Shown piece after piece: positions 34,560 to 45,157 of a stretch of DNA of 64,000 nt. Source of the DNA: Rhipicephalus microplus (taxonomy: Eukaryota > Arthropoda > Arachnida > Ixodida > Ixodidae); assembly GCF_043290135.1 (NCBI RefSeq), contig NC_134702.1, forward strand, positions 81,848,817 through 81,912,816. Reading direction: 5' to 3'. Each line of letters opens with the position of its first letter. Positions within the stretch are counted from its first letter, which is position 1. Made by a program: the position numbers and the translations under genes. The notes beneath the pieces were generated by a model, which ran no database searches, was not told the origin of the DNA, and saw nothing but the letters and a program-made list of their open reading frames with translations.

Positions 34560-35727
34560 CGCCGTTGAGTCGGACGTCGCGGCCAACCCAGCAGTCAGGG
34601 TCGCAACTCCGGAGGTCCAGGGTCAGGCCCCGGCTCACGCGGACCACGCCCGGTAGGCCTCGCCCACGAACCTGCTCCCGGCCACTGCAGCCAGGCAGGA
34701 GCCGTTCAGCAGGCCCCGTCCTTGGACATTGTACAGACACACCGGAGCTTGACCTGGCCGACACGTACGGGTCCCACGTCCGGCTCAGGAACGCTCCCAG
34801 GAACTCGTCCTCTCGAGCGGCGCACTGCTTCGTCTGCTTTCGTGGCCTCAACCCTCGAGCTCTCTTTTCCGCACGTTCCTTCTTCTTGGCCAGGGCACCG
34901 CCAGGCACACTCGGGTGCACCCTGCAGCTCATGAGCTCGTGGCCCACGTCCGAGTCTGGCGCGTCGCTCGGCACCGCTCAGCGATCCTAGATTCAGCCAG
35001 CAACTCCCCTGGCATCTGTATCCTCGGCCACCCAGGACCTCGCCCGGCTCCGTGCTCCTCTGTGCGCACTCCCGCGCCTCGCCCGGCAGAACATCTCGCT
35101 CGTCCCTTGCCGAAGTGCGACGCTCTGGTGACACCGGCGCTTGATGGCATGGGTGCGGCCACGGAGCAGTCAACCCGCATCGGAGACGCGATGCTCCATG
35201 CGGGGCATGGCCAGCCCGTCCAGCGAAGAGCGTGTGCCGAGACGCGATGCTCGACGCAACCGTGACCATTAGCCAGGCCACGTTCATCGCTGTGTCGAAC
35301 GGCTGACCGTGGAGACGCCTCGCCGAGATCCGCGATGCCCTCGGCAAGGAAGAAAAAAGCAGACCAGGCCGCGCCCCGAGATGCAGTACTCGTGCCGGCA
35401 ATGCCACCCCAGCTGGTGGTTGGACGGCAGCAGCGTGGACGGCCACGTTCCCTGGCCGGAACCTGGCTCGCCTGCGTCCGACGCTTCGGCCCGCTGTCTC
35501 CCGTCTGCCGCTGCTTCGGCTCGTCCCCAGCCACAAAGCCCACTGCCATGTGATGGTCGCCCGTGGCCCAATCGTGGCACGCCACCTCTATGGGCCACCA
35601 CAGGTCATCAGCTGATTCGCTGACACTCACGCGCACATTACACGCGCCTTGCCCCGCACTTCCGTCGTTGTCGTTTTCTTCACTCATCACAGCGGGGTGA
35701 TGCAGGTTGTTTCTGGGCTGCTTCAAG
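34560..35727 (-). other. CpG-rich block, possible decayed gene
   Basis: G+C and CpG are much higher than in the flanking DNA. Long overlapping frames cover it: minus 34706-35536 (276 codons), minus 34929-35726 (265 codons, opening MSEENDNDGS with an acidic start), minus 34441-34974 (177 codons), and several plus frames of 104-141 codons. No frame shows a domain I recognise. The opening of the 265-codon frame is the most protein-like. An AATAAAAAA stretch on the minus strand near 34.5 kb could be a polyadenylation signal or retrocopy tail. It may be a frame-shifted retrocopy or exon set of a GC-rich gene, a CpG island, or an unknown repeat. I assign no function. Confidence 0.3.
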
Positions 35728-37029
35728 GTCTTGTCTATGCTTTAGCTAGGTGATACTCTTTTTTCTTCACTGATTCTCAGCGCAGAGAGGTTCGAGTTAA
35801 AGCACAGACAACCACATACACGGTGGGGATGTACAAACTTTAGAGACAGAACCTCACGCTGAAACCAATTAGGTGCGTTAGCCTAGGCCTTCCGTCGCTT
35901 CCAAGTTTACCCGCAGCCGCCGTTGTCCCTCTTGTCTCTATAGGATTATTTCGATGTATGTACTCTGTGTCTTTTCCTCACCGCGGTCGCTTCGCAGCTT
36001 TTTGATGGGCTAACAGTTGCCTGCATTTCCTAGCGCGAGCTACACTGGCCGATGTTCAGCAGTTTCACGTGGCTCCTAGAGTGCCCCGTGGCGCGTGCGC
36101 GAAAAACAGTGACGTCACACAGCGCACAACTGGCGCTTCGGCGCTCTTGCCACCGCGCTGACATCACCGGCCTGCGCATTCAAGAGGAGTCACGTCTTAG
36201 ACGTGGCATATGCGCTGGCGCCGGCGCGTGCCCAGCGTGCGCCTTCGTTGCGCAATAAGTAGCCAGTCTGACGCTGCGCCGGAGCCGCATGTTAGCGCAT
36301 CTCATCAGTGCGCATGAGCAGAGGTACCAGGGGGGTGCCGCATGATAGCACCTAATATTTGTGCGCATGCTCAGAAGTACCAGGGGTTAATTAATAGCGG
36401 AGTGTTTAACAGAGTGGAATAGCCATGAACTTAGATGGAGAGCGACATTGCTGCTGAGCTGCGTAGAATAGTGGAGAAGCTAACTCATCAGAACCCTAAG
36501 TAGTTGCCTGGCAAACAGTGTTTGTGTCACTGAAGCTGCCGTAAACAAGATCATAAAAATAACAACCAAGCAAGCTAAGAATAACCAGCTGAACTTTAGC
36601 TAACATTACGTATACCCTGGCGGAGCCAAGCTCAGCCACTGCTATTTTTTTCGTGGACCAGTTATGAGTAGTAAAAGTTACACAATTGCTGTAACAAGAA
36701 TCGAATACAATGGTGATGGCTTTTTTTTGCTTCATCCGACAAGGAATGACTTGTTGAACAGCCCCGCTGTTAAAGAAAATAAAGGCAGCTTTGCATTAGA
36801 GGTGACTGGCCCGAAAAAAGTGCGCAGCCGCGCAGCCTCTTTTCTTTTTTTTTTTAGTTTTCGTTCTCTCTTTTTCTCTTTTCCAGTTTTCCTGTTTTTA
36901 TAAAACGAAAGCGTTTCATGCTGGGGTCAACCACAGCTCCGCTGACGTACTTCCGTCACCGAAGCGATGTTGAAAAATATGTACTAAAACATTGCACAGG
37001 AAAAAAAAAACAAGGCAGGCATCAGTGGC
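35728..37029. other. unannotated stretch
   Basis: A GC-rich segment at 36.05-36.40 kb holds TGACGTCA-like and GCGCATGC-like motifs and two copies of an AGAAGTACCAGGGG/AGAGGTACCAGGGG phrase. No coding support. Confidence 0.35.
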
Positions 37030-37600
37030 CAGAATAAAACCGGCGGCCTCTCGATTCTCAGCGCGTGGTGCCACTCACTACGCCAGGGAGCGTACGTTGT
37101 CTGCAATGCTAACGGCAAGCCATTCATGTACACCATAAACCGTTTGGAAGTCTTCAGAGCTTCGAAACTTTAGCACATTTTCGTTATCAGTGGCGAGATC
37201 GCATGACCGGCTCATGTTGGGCGCGCTCTAAAGGTCATCGCCCCCACGAAGTACCGCCTCCACAAAGTGTGGTCTATCCTGCGCGTGCGCTTGTCAGACT
37301 CATAATCCGGGAGAGGACGAAGGTCACTTCGCACGCTGCCACGGCCGCGTTAGCGTGCTGCTGACACACGACGCGAATAATGCTGACAGTTGTTCGCGCT
37401 TTTCCTGTGTATACTGGTGCACTTGTTTCGTGTGCCTTTCGTTCTGCCTGAACAGCGCGCTTTAAGTGTCGAGCTGTGACAGTTGTTAGTGCACGCTCGT
37501 TCTGTGTATGCTTATTTCGTGCATGATTTTTTCTTGAGGTGCGCGCGTTTAGAGGTGCTTGCCATTCATAACGTTAATTTTCAATTTGTTGAGTTTGCTC
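37030..37600 (-). repeat. dispersed repeat with tRNA-like end, copy 2
   Basis: The reverse-orientation partner of 9570-10225, sharing the same blocks in the same order. Its tRNA-like end (37.03-37.09 kb, minus strand) has TGGCGTAGTGAGTGG and a weakened B box, GCCGGTTTTATTCTGG. Similarity is patchy, with many small indels. Confidence 0.6.
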
Positions 37601-37766
37601 AAACAATACACAATAAACACGCAATCACCTCTGTAAAGACACGTTTCACTTTTATGTTACACCGATTCTTATATAGGTGGGTCACCCCTTTTTTTACTTA
37701 ATTTTCCTTCCTGTTTTTTATGTTTTTATAAACAGTTTTGTTTATTGTGCACTGCACTACGTATTA

Positions 37767-37980
37767 TCGTCAAGGCACTCGAAAAACAAGAGGAAGAACA
37801 GTTGTCGGTGGCGCAAGAGTGCGCTCAATATGCTAAAGATAGCCATGTTGTACCACGTTTCGCCTACGCTAATACAATCATCAAGGTCTTTGAAGAACAA
37901 AAGGAAAAAGACTCCTGATTGGCGCAAGTGCGCGCTGTAGCTGACTATTCGCCACGTGGCTTTGCCAACGTTTTACCAAA
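37767..37980. repeat. imperfect 111-bp tandem duplication
   Basis: Units begin TCGTCAAGG (37767) and TCATCAAGG (37878). Both contain GAAGAACA/GAAAAACA, TGGCGCAAG, a GCGCT block and TTCGCC. The divergence suggests an old duplication. Confidence 0.65.
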
Positions 37981-39375
37981 CGACGACAACAGATATAACG
38001 GCCTGCCCCACTGATGTTCGCTGCACTTGAAAGCTTCCTCGAAGCGACCAACAGTTGTTATTGTTCGCGGATACATGTTAAACGTGTGCACCGCTGTACG
38101 CTTTAAACGATATTCCCAACTTTCCGAAGTGCAGACGATGGGTGAGCGCGCTTTGTCGGCATGCGCTAACCCTAGCCCTCTTTGCAACTCGGCTCTGTCG
38201 TGGGGCTCTGACTCACAGTCTTGGGCGAGTCAGTTTCGCCACTCGCGCACGATTGAAACACCGTCTTTCTATCATAGATGTGTATATTCAACTGCTCTCC
38301 CACGAGATGTATAGTTCCTCTTTCCTTCAGAAACAAAAGACGCGCCGGCATAGCATAGCAACTACCGTGTGCTGCTAAACTGCAGGACGTATGGCCGTGT
38401 TATTGCGGACTCACTTCTTCAGCCAGACATGAATAAGCCAACAAGCCTACCTATCCTTTCTTTTCGACAATTTCTCATCCCACCTTACGCATACGTCATT
38501 CGGCATTGTCCACAGCCTGCAGGCACATTAATAAATATAAGTTGGGCAAATCACTGAACAGTACCCTCTCCCTTTTCTCGCCAGTACTTCAGGGAGCTGA
38601 CTTCGATTCAACGCATATCTGCTAATGACCACACGTGACAGTAAGTTCTGCTATGCGTCGCATGCTTGCTGCAGGTCGAAGCTATCTAGCCTTGCTCTTT
38701 TTCGCTGTAGCATCGAGCGGGGCAAATTAGCGAGCCATAAGCACCTCTTGTAGCAGTGCATATGCCGACGGCGATGCGCAAAATTGCCTGGCAAACACGC
38801 TGGAACTGCCCCAGGGGAATGCCAAAAAGGATAAATAAAGAAGGCTAGTGAAAGTGACCATGCAGGGTATCCCCCTGCGGCCGATATCGCAGCATTCAAC
38901 TAACGACCAAGTTAAGGCAAATCAGGAAAAAGAAATGAATAATTGCAGCCATGCGTTCTCCTGCGCTGTAAACACACAAAAAGGCGAGGCCCTCTAGAGA
39001 CTCACTGCGGGAGCTCATTGAGCTTCGATTGGATGCCTCGCGGGAATTCACAGTTCGGTCGAGTTGGTCCACCTGCGTTTACCAAGCGTGGTAGGACGTT
39101 GTCCATAGGTTGTGGTGCAACACGGCCAATGGTAAAATGAGAGGTTTAGGAGACGCGAAGGTGTTAATGCAATACCAAACACTGTTTTGAGTACTTGCCC
39201 GCGCTTTTGTTTACGCTGTTTCTTTGGCTTAGCAGTTCTGGCCGTGTTTGCCCATCTGCTGTATATGCCGCAATAGGGGCACTGACGACGGAGAAACCGG
39301 AGCTGAGCCTTTCGGTAACTGGCAGTTGCAAGCGGGTAAGCACTGCACGCCTGCACTGTACACTATAAGGCCACT
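37981..39375. other. unannotated stretch
   Basis: Nothing recognised. Short frames without motifs. Confidence 0.4.
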
Positions 39376-39902
39376 AATTGCCGTACACTAAAGCAAAGTA
39401 GTTTTTGCAACGTCTTCGCACGCACCCGTCTACCAAGTGAAGGTGACTCATGCGTTTCACGCAGAAGCCACCTTCACGCAAAGGGCTGTATCGCGGCTAA
39501 CTGCGCGTGCCGGCTTTTCAGTGAGCCTGCCGAAAACATCGAATGCTCTGAAAACTTGAGCAGTCATATGAGCAAGTCATCCCGCTAGACGGCAGTATGT
39601 CACACTCCAGAAAAGAAAACGAAACATTAGACAAAGATGTTTTAGTACCATCGGTTCTTTCTCAGAACGAACCGACAACGAGTACTTTCTTTTAATTCAT
39701 TATGTGCCGTTAGCAAAATGTAACAAACAAAACAGAACATTCGCTGAAAAGCCGGCACGCGCAGTTAGCTGCGAAATGCTCGTCGCTTGAAGGTGGCTTC
39801 TGCGCGAAGCGCACGAGTCACCTTCACTTGGTAAGCGGCATCTAGCGAAGACGTTGCAAAAACTGCCTTGCATGCTTTGTGGTGTACAGCAATTTTTGGG
39901 GA
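39376..39902. mobile_element. foldback element with long imperfect inverted arms
   Basis: The left arm (about 39376-39525) and right arm (about 39745-39902) are inverted copies. Shared blocks are GTTTTTGCAACGTCTTCGC, ACCAAGTGAAGGTGACTC, CAGAAGCCACCTTCA, CTAACTGCGCGTGCCGGCTT. Arms are about 130-150 bp at high similarity, with a roughly 220-bp non-coding centre. No transposase is present, and the TSD is not clear. It looks like a non-autonomous DNA transposon of the foldback/MITE type. Confidence 0.75.
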
Positions 39903-40339
39903 ACACGAGTTCAAATGCTAAATGCTAGTGGACGTCTTACTCGCTTAGAAAGACAAACTCAGACAAGTATTTTGATAGCAGTAGCCAGAGCACATGCAGG
40001 AAACTTCATGAGCTTCAAAAATAACAGTGGGCACAGTTTATGGCTTGCATTTTTTCCATTAGCCTTCGGTGTTCCTCTCTGTGTACAGCAAGGGACGCAC
40101 TAATACGTCGGCATTGCGATTATCAGTCAATAGACTCCTGACGTCGATACGACTGACGTGCACGTATACGTAAACACGCGTGGACTTTGCGTACGGCGCC
40201 GCACTGAGCCTCTAACATGGTGGTTTGCACACGACGGCTGACAGATGCCTGCAATTTCGCATTGGGGTCTGTACACAAGTTATCGTGCGAATGACCAGCC
40301 ATAATGAGTTCATCAGATTCCGGGCATCACATGCCAAAA

Positions 40340-40790
40340 TCGGGATATTAATATACAGCATGCTAGAATGGTAGTGGGGGACCTTTCTCTGATTTTAACC
40401 CCGTTAGGTTTTTCAATATGCACGTCAATTTAAGTACAAACGAGTCTATTGTCAAAGGGAATACTTGCGTGCAGAGTATTCCCTGATTTAGCTTCCTTTG
40501 AAATGTGTAGTGGCTTAGGTATTCGTAAGTCTACTGGTTCTTGATAGTTGGGACTCCTTTTGATAGAATGCTGACACGCATGAACAATGTTTCCGCATAC
40601 ACTTGCAGTTAGTGGGCCAGCATTATGAAAGGCACTGTTTTGAGTGTTCCCTTTAACAGTGAACCGCACTGTACACAGCTGCTGCTGCGCTTTGACTCCG
40701 CGTAAATGCGGACGCCATGGCCTGCAATCTAACCTGCGTCCTCGAGCACAGCAACGCAAGGCCTTAGCATCTAGGCTACCAGTACAGCCC
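40340..40790 (-). mobile_element. third SINE type, split by a MITE-like insertion
   Basis: The body half (40340-40445: ATGCCAAAATCGGGATATTA, TAGTGGGGGAC, AATATGCACGTCAATTTAAG) and the linker plus tRNA-like head (about 40690-40785: AAATGCGGACGCCATGGCC, CAGCAACGC) resemble the second common tick SINE body. About 240 bp of unrelated sequence separates them. The family assignment rests on memory of its typical layout. Confidence 0.45.
40446..40661. mobile_element. candidate MITE inserted in a SINE
   Basis: Its ends are imperfect terminal inverted repeats: CTATTGTCAAAGGGAATAC on the left and, reversed, CACTGTTAAAGGGAACAC on the right. It is non-coding, 216 bp, and sits exactly where the SINE is interrupted. 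Confidence 0.5.
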
Positions 40791-41095
40791 ACTGTCGATA
40801 GTGTAAAATGCTGCTCGTGTAAATCATCAGCACCTGCACATCCGTTAATGCGAAATTTGAGTTAAGGAATTCTAGCGCTAAACGATATTGTATTGTAACA
40901 AAAAGAATTCTCCTGAATAGTCGTGCTGGAAGAAAAAATTGTCAAGCTATAACTTCCCGATAGCGGACGTGTGTTTTTACAGCGAAAGCTGTAATGAGAT
41001 CACAAATCGGGTCACGCGCAGATGCATATTGTCCGCCGCGGCCGCCGGTGTCTATATCTAAATCGTGCGAAATTAGAAAAAAAAAACTTGCACTA
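40791..41095. other. unannotated stretch
   Basis: Nothing recognised. Confidence 0.4.
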
Positions 41096-41300
41096 AGGAC
41101 ACAGTGGGGCTTGAACCCGATTCCGCTGGGTGCCAGCCCAATATTATACCACTGTGCTTGTAACTTGTTGTCAAACTTGCCTTAGGCAGGCGTGGCCTAG
41201 CACCTAATGGCACAGTGGGGCTCGAACGCGGGCCCGCTGGGTGCCAGCCTAATATTCGACGACTGAGCTACTACGGTTCTTGTGAGTTGTTGTCAAACTC
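41096..41300 (-). repeat. tandem pair of tRNA-like repeats, 111-bp period
   Basis: Both units, read on the minus strand, contain a GGCTGGCACCCAGCGG stem region and a B-box-like GTTCAAGCCCCACTGTG or GTTCGAGCCCCACTGTG. The second also has TAGTAGCTCAGTCGTCGAAT as an A box. Each is followed by CTTAGGCAGGC. They are tRNA pseudogenes or SINE heads, not usable tRNAs. Confidence 0.65.
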
Positions 41301-42696
41301 GCCTTAGGCAGGCTTGATGTCGGGAAAGCAATCGCGTTAATACAACTTATAAAGCATTTTACAACAGCAAAAGAACAACCAGTCGTCGCACAATGCGATT
41401 AGCGTAACGAGTGGGCCCTCCGTGCTCCAACCCATTATATAAAAGCTTGTTCTTTTTTTATTGAAATGGAAAATAAACGAAGGAGTTCTTGTCACCGTTA
41501 CTTGGCGACGGCTGCCCTTTTGCACTTGATTGGTACAAATAAAGCTTGTTTCCCTATTATTTCTGGCGCATACCCACTTAAGCCATAATTCCTCATCATT
41601 GTCAGCTACTGCATCAACACTTGGCCCGAAATTCATACCAAGTCTTTAGCGGATACCACGCTTTTCAGAAGAATGACAAAAAAATAGCATAGCGAATGCC
41701 GGCCTACTATTCAGTGGGTACCAAGCAAGTGTGCTTGCACTACTTACCCAATGATTGTTTTGAAAAGGCTCTGAAAGGCCGCTCTTCTAGCTTTCGCTGT
41801 GACTGAGCTGCGTCTACTGCGCAGGCCTGGCGTTTCTTTTTTTTACCTTTTCCTATTCTCACTCATCGCGTGCTTCTTCGGGCAAATCGATTTGAACCAT
41901 GTGTCTAAGTTATGCAAACCCGTGACAGAAAGAAGCAAACGCGCACGAGCAAAGTTTTCATAACCAATGTGTATGCGAGAAAGTTTCGAGTCTCCTGTTT
42001 CGACTGATCAGAGAAGCCGGTGCGCTGCAATCTGGTGATATTCCTCCGTGACTTAAAATCAATCACCGCGTTTTGTAAATACAAAAAAGAGTGCCTTATT
42101 CTTTTCTGGTGGTTCTCGTCTTTCTGGCGGAATTCGTGACGGAAAAACGGTGATTGACACAACGTCATTATGGCACATACTCTCCATTGGTCAATTCACG
42201 CGAAACATCAGTTGTGTGACTTGCCTCTTACGCAACTTTTCTATGCAGCGACCCAACCGATCTTCCTTGAGATTTTTCAATTTACACGTCCCGGACGCCC
42301 CCGGACAGCCCCGGACGTCGGCGTTGCATTCCTTTTCTCTCTTTTTTTTTCAACTTCCGCCCAATGTAGCGGGACCGCATGGTTGAAAGTTCGCTTTTTC
42401 CTTGCCTGGCGACATGCGGTGTGCCCGGGACTGTCCGAAAACTGTTTTTTTTTTCTGGCAGCTGCAGGGAAGGCGATGGCGCGGCGTGTCACACATACGC
42501 CAACCTTAAGTGGGACAGTAAATCTTCGATTTACTATCTCTTTACTTTTCTGTCCACCTCTAGCACGTTTCCTGATTTCGCATTGTTGGCGCACCAAATT
42601 TTCGACGCTAGTGTTGTAAGCTGCTTCGACTATGTGTGTATTTCTGAAGGTCCCGAAAATAGGCGCCATGCTCGCCAGAAAAAAAAATAAGAAAAA
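41301..42696. other. unannotated stretch
   Basis: No supported gene. At 42.28-42.70 kb long frames on both strands (149 plus, 144 minus) overlap and lack motifs. Confidence 0.35.
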
Positions 42697-43072
42697 TTTG
42701 GCAGATCCCACGTACAGTGGGAATCGATGCTATGCGATGCATGAATGAGAAATGTTGATATGTCACTTTAAAATCAGCAAACTATTACGAAGTGGAGGTA
42801 AATATCATGTTTGGATGTGTCGCTTACCTTTGTCATCTATGCACGCCACGTGATACCAAATTTAGTATGTGTCGAGCTAGCGAAACGGCCGCAAGCGCGT
42901 TATGAGCGTGATATGTTGTCATGTTCTCACATAACACGCGTGTCAGAATTAACCTGTTTCAACCATTCATATATTTCCGCATCAATTGACGTCACGTAAC
43001 ACCAAATATGGTATATGTGGAGCTAGCAAGTGGCCGCGAGCACATCATGAAGGGCCCAATATACTCCAATGT
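42697..43072 (+). mobile_element. dispersed 147-bp-unit repeat, left part (copy 1)
   Basis: It begins TTGGCAGATCCCAC, with a small hairpin (tcccac/gtggga), then AATCGATG, TGTCACTTTAAAATCAG and the TGTCATTTACC-like block. It ends at TATACTCCAATGT, where the LINE entered. The rest continues at 48816. The same start occurs at 54.2 and 59.7 kb. Confidence 0.8.
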
Positions 43073-43308
43073 GGGGCGCTGCGAGCGCTCGATGGTGACG
43101 GACGCACTCCACATCGCCTCCGTAGATTTTCTGCTATTTCTGCGGACATCCACCTCGGTACCCATGAAACTTGGATTTATCGTCACCGCCAAATTCTCCG
43201 CTTCGCCTAGACAACACCTTCGTCCAGGTGGGTCCAGTTTTGACAACTTGAGGGACGTCCTTCACTCCCGGCTACAACGCCGCCTCGCTAAGGGCTCTCA
43301 GCCCGGCG

Positions 43309-45140
43309 ATGGCGGCCGCTAACGTGGTTACGGGCTATGATCCTACCTCAAGCCAAATGCTGTCCATGGAGATTTCATCCTCCGAAAACACTATGCCATC
43401 AGAAGATGAATACCTCGACGACATGGTGAAGCTGTGGCAACGCAAGCAAGCGAAATCGAAGTCTGCGTCTCAACAACAACGAGACGCCACGGCGGGCCAC
43501 CATTCCCCAGCCTTGCAAGGAACGCCGGCGCGCCATCCCTCCGGCGGTGTGCCTACCTCTGCTCCGTCCTCGCAGCCAGCGAAGCAACGCAAGTGGCGTC
43601 CGCGTCAAACTCCTCGCCTCTCTCGCGACGACTACATCGTAGTACTGAAACCTCGCGTTCCCTGCGAGCTACGCACATTTGTCCCGGCCGATCGCGCGGG
43701 CGACGCCATCCGCAGCTACCTCGGCGACCGGACTACCACGCAAATTCAAGTGTGGCCAATCTGGGAACAGAACATCTTGGTCTGTAGCACCACCATTTTG
43801 CCTATGGCACAGCGACTCCTCGGGGACTTCCAGCTGCAAGTGGGGGATCAGCAACTGCCCGTTCGAGGCCACGCCAAGGCACCAGGGGATACATGCAAGG
43901 GCGTCATCAATGTAAACCCTGCTGAAAGCCCGGAAAAGATAAAGTCTGAACTGTATTGGCCTCAAGGTACTATCCTTGCGGTCCGCAAACTCGGAGATTC
44001 CGCGGCGGCGGTGGTGACTTTCGAGGGCACGAAGTTACCCCGCTTCCTCTTCTACCACTGCGTGGCGACGTATATCCGCGCCTACAGAAAACGGTCCCTG
44101 TATGCACCAAGTGCGGTACCATCGGTCATCGACCACCTCAGTGCCCTCACGCCGCTCCAACTCAGTGTGCCAAATGTGGAACCCCCGCACCTGTAGGTCT
44201 CAATGCCCACGACTGCCACCCCAAGTGCCTCCTCTGCCACGGCGCCCATGAGACTGGGACCAGTGGCTGCACGGCAAAATACCGAAAATATCGGAAACGC
44301 AAGAAGCCCTCAACATCTCCTCGAGGGACCACCTCATGTTCGTCACGGCCAGACAGCAGCACAAACCTGCATCATTCGGCTCCACCACTCCATGCCGACT
44401 CTCAAGCATTCCCACCGCTCGAGGCACCAGCGGCGGTACCTCAGGTGAGCAGTTGGGCAGGGAAAGCTGCTTCTAAGCCTGTCTCACCCCCTTCTGTCGA
44501 TCCTCCTTCTCCCGAACTTGCGGCCCTTCGCCAGCAAGTTGCGGCACTTCAAAAGCAAAATTCTCTTTTAACTAAACAACTCGAACTCTTAAATAAGCGA
44601 CTTCAACCCCAACAACAGTGTACTGCAAGGCCATCCGGTATTGCCTCCTCTGTCCAGGCGGCTACGCCAGCTACGTCCAAGCTTAGTCCTCGCGCTAAGT
44701 CCACTCCCATTAAACCGCCGGTTCAAGCAGCCATGTGTACTCCAGCACTCGGAACCGGTGCCGCATCTACTCCAGAAGCTCTTGAGGCTCCTGGGGCACC
44801 TCAGGTTCTCTTGCCCGCTAACCAAACTCTCCCTAGCGAAGAGCACACCCCGCGCGTAGAGGAACGCCTCACGCGCGTCGAAATTTCGATTAATCACCTC
44901 CTCACCAGCTTCTCGGTCCAACGCATAGTAGTAGAGGTTACCCAGGCTATTCAAGCCTGGGCAATCACCCAGTTTCAACCCAAGGCATCGCGTTCCCGCT
45001 CCTGCTCGGTGAGCAGTGAGAGTACAGCTCCACGGCGTCGTCGTAAAGTGGCTACAACCATCCCGCCGTCGGACAATCTGGCCTCCGTGCCCCTCCCTGC
45101 CTCTGAGGATTCCGAGCGGGACATGGAGGACCAAATATAA
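43309..45140 (+). pseudogene. LINE ORF1 (Gag-like), one frameshift
   Basis: ORF1 starts at the ATG at 43309 (GGCGATGG context). The first frame runs to 44196; the rest is in the next frame and stops at 45138-45140. The break maps to the short A run at 44088-44091, where one base is missing. The N-terminal part is Ser/Gln-rich and basic, followed by a folded region (about residues 110-250). After the break come three Cys/His motifs: a CCHC knuckle CTKCGTIGHRPPQC and two further Cys pairs (CAKC, CLLCHGAH). A Pro/Ser-rich region, a coiled-coil-like LRQQVAALQKQNSLLTKQ segment and an RS-rich tail follow. Full length would be about 610 residues. This protein class binds the element RNA. Confidence 0.88.
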
Positions 45141-45157
45141 AACCTAGGAGAGTCAAG

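Noticed and set aside
34560..35727. Bacterial horizontal transfer
   Set aside because: High GC alone is not evidence; no bacterial family, ribosome-binding site or operon structure was seen.
42277..42711. Overlapping frames of 149 (plus) and 144 (minus) codons
   Set aside because: No motif and no codon bias visible; one runs into the dispersed repeat.
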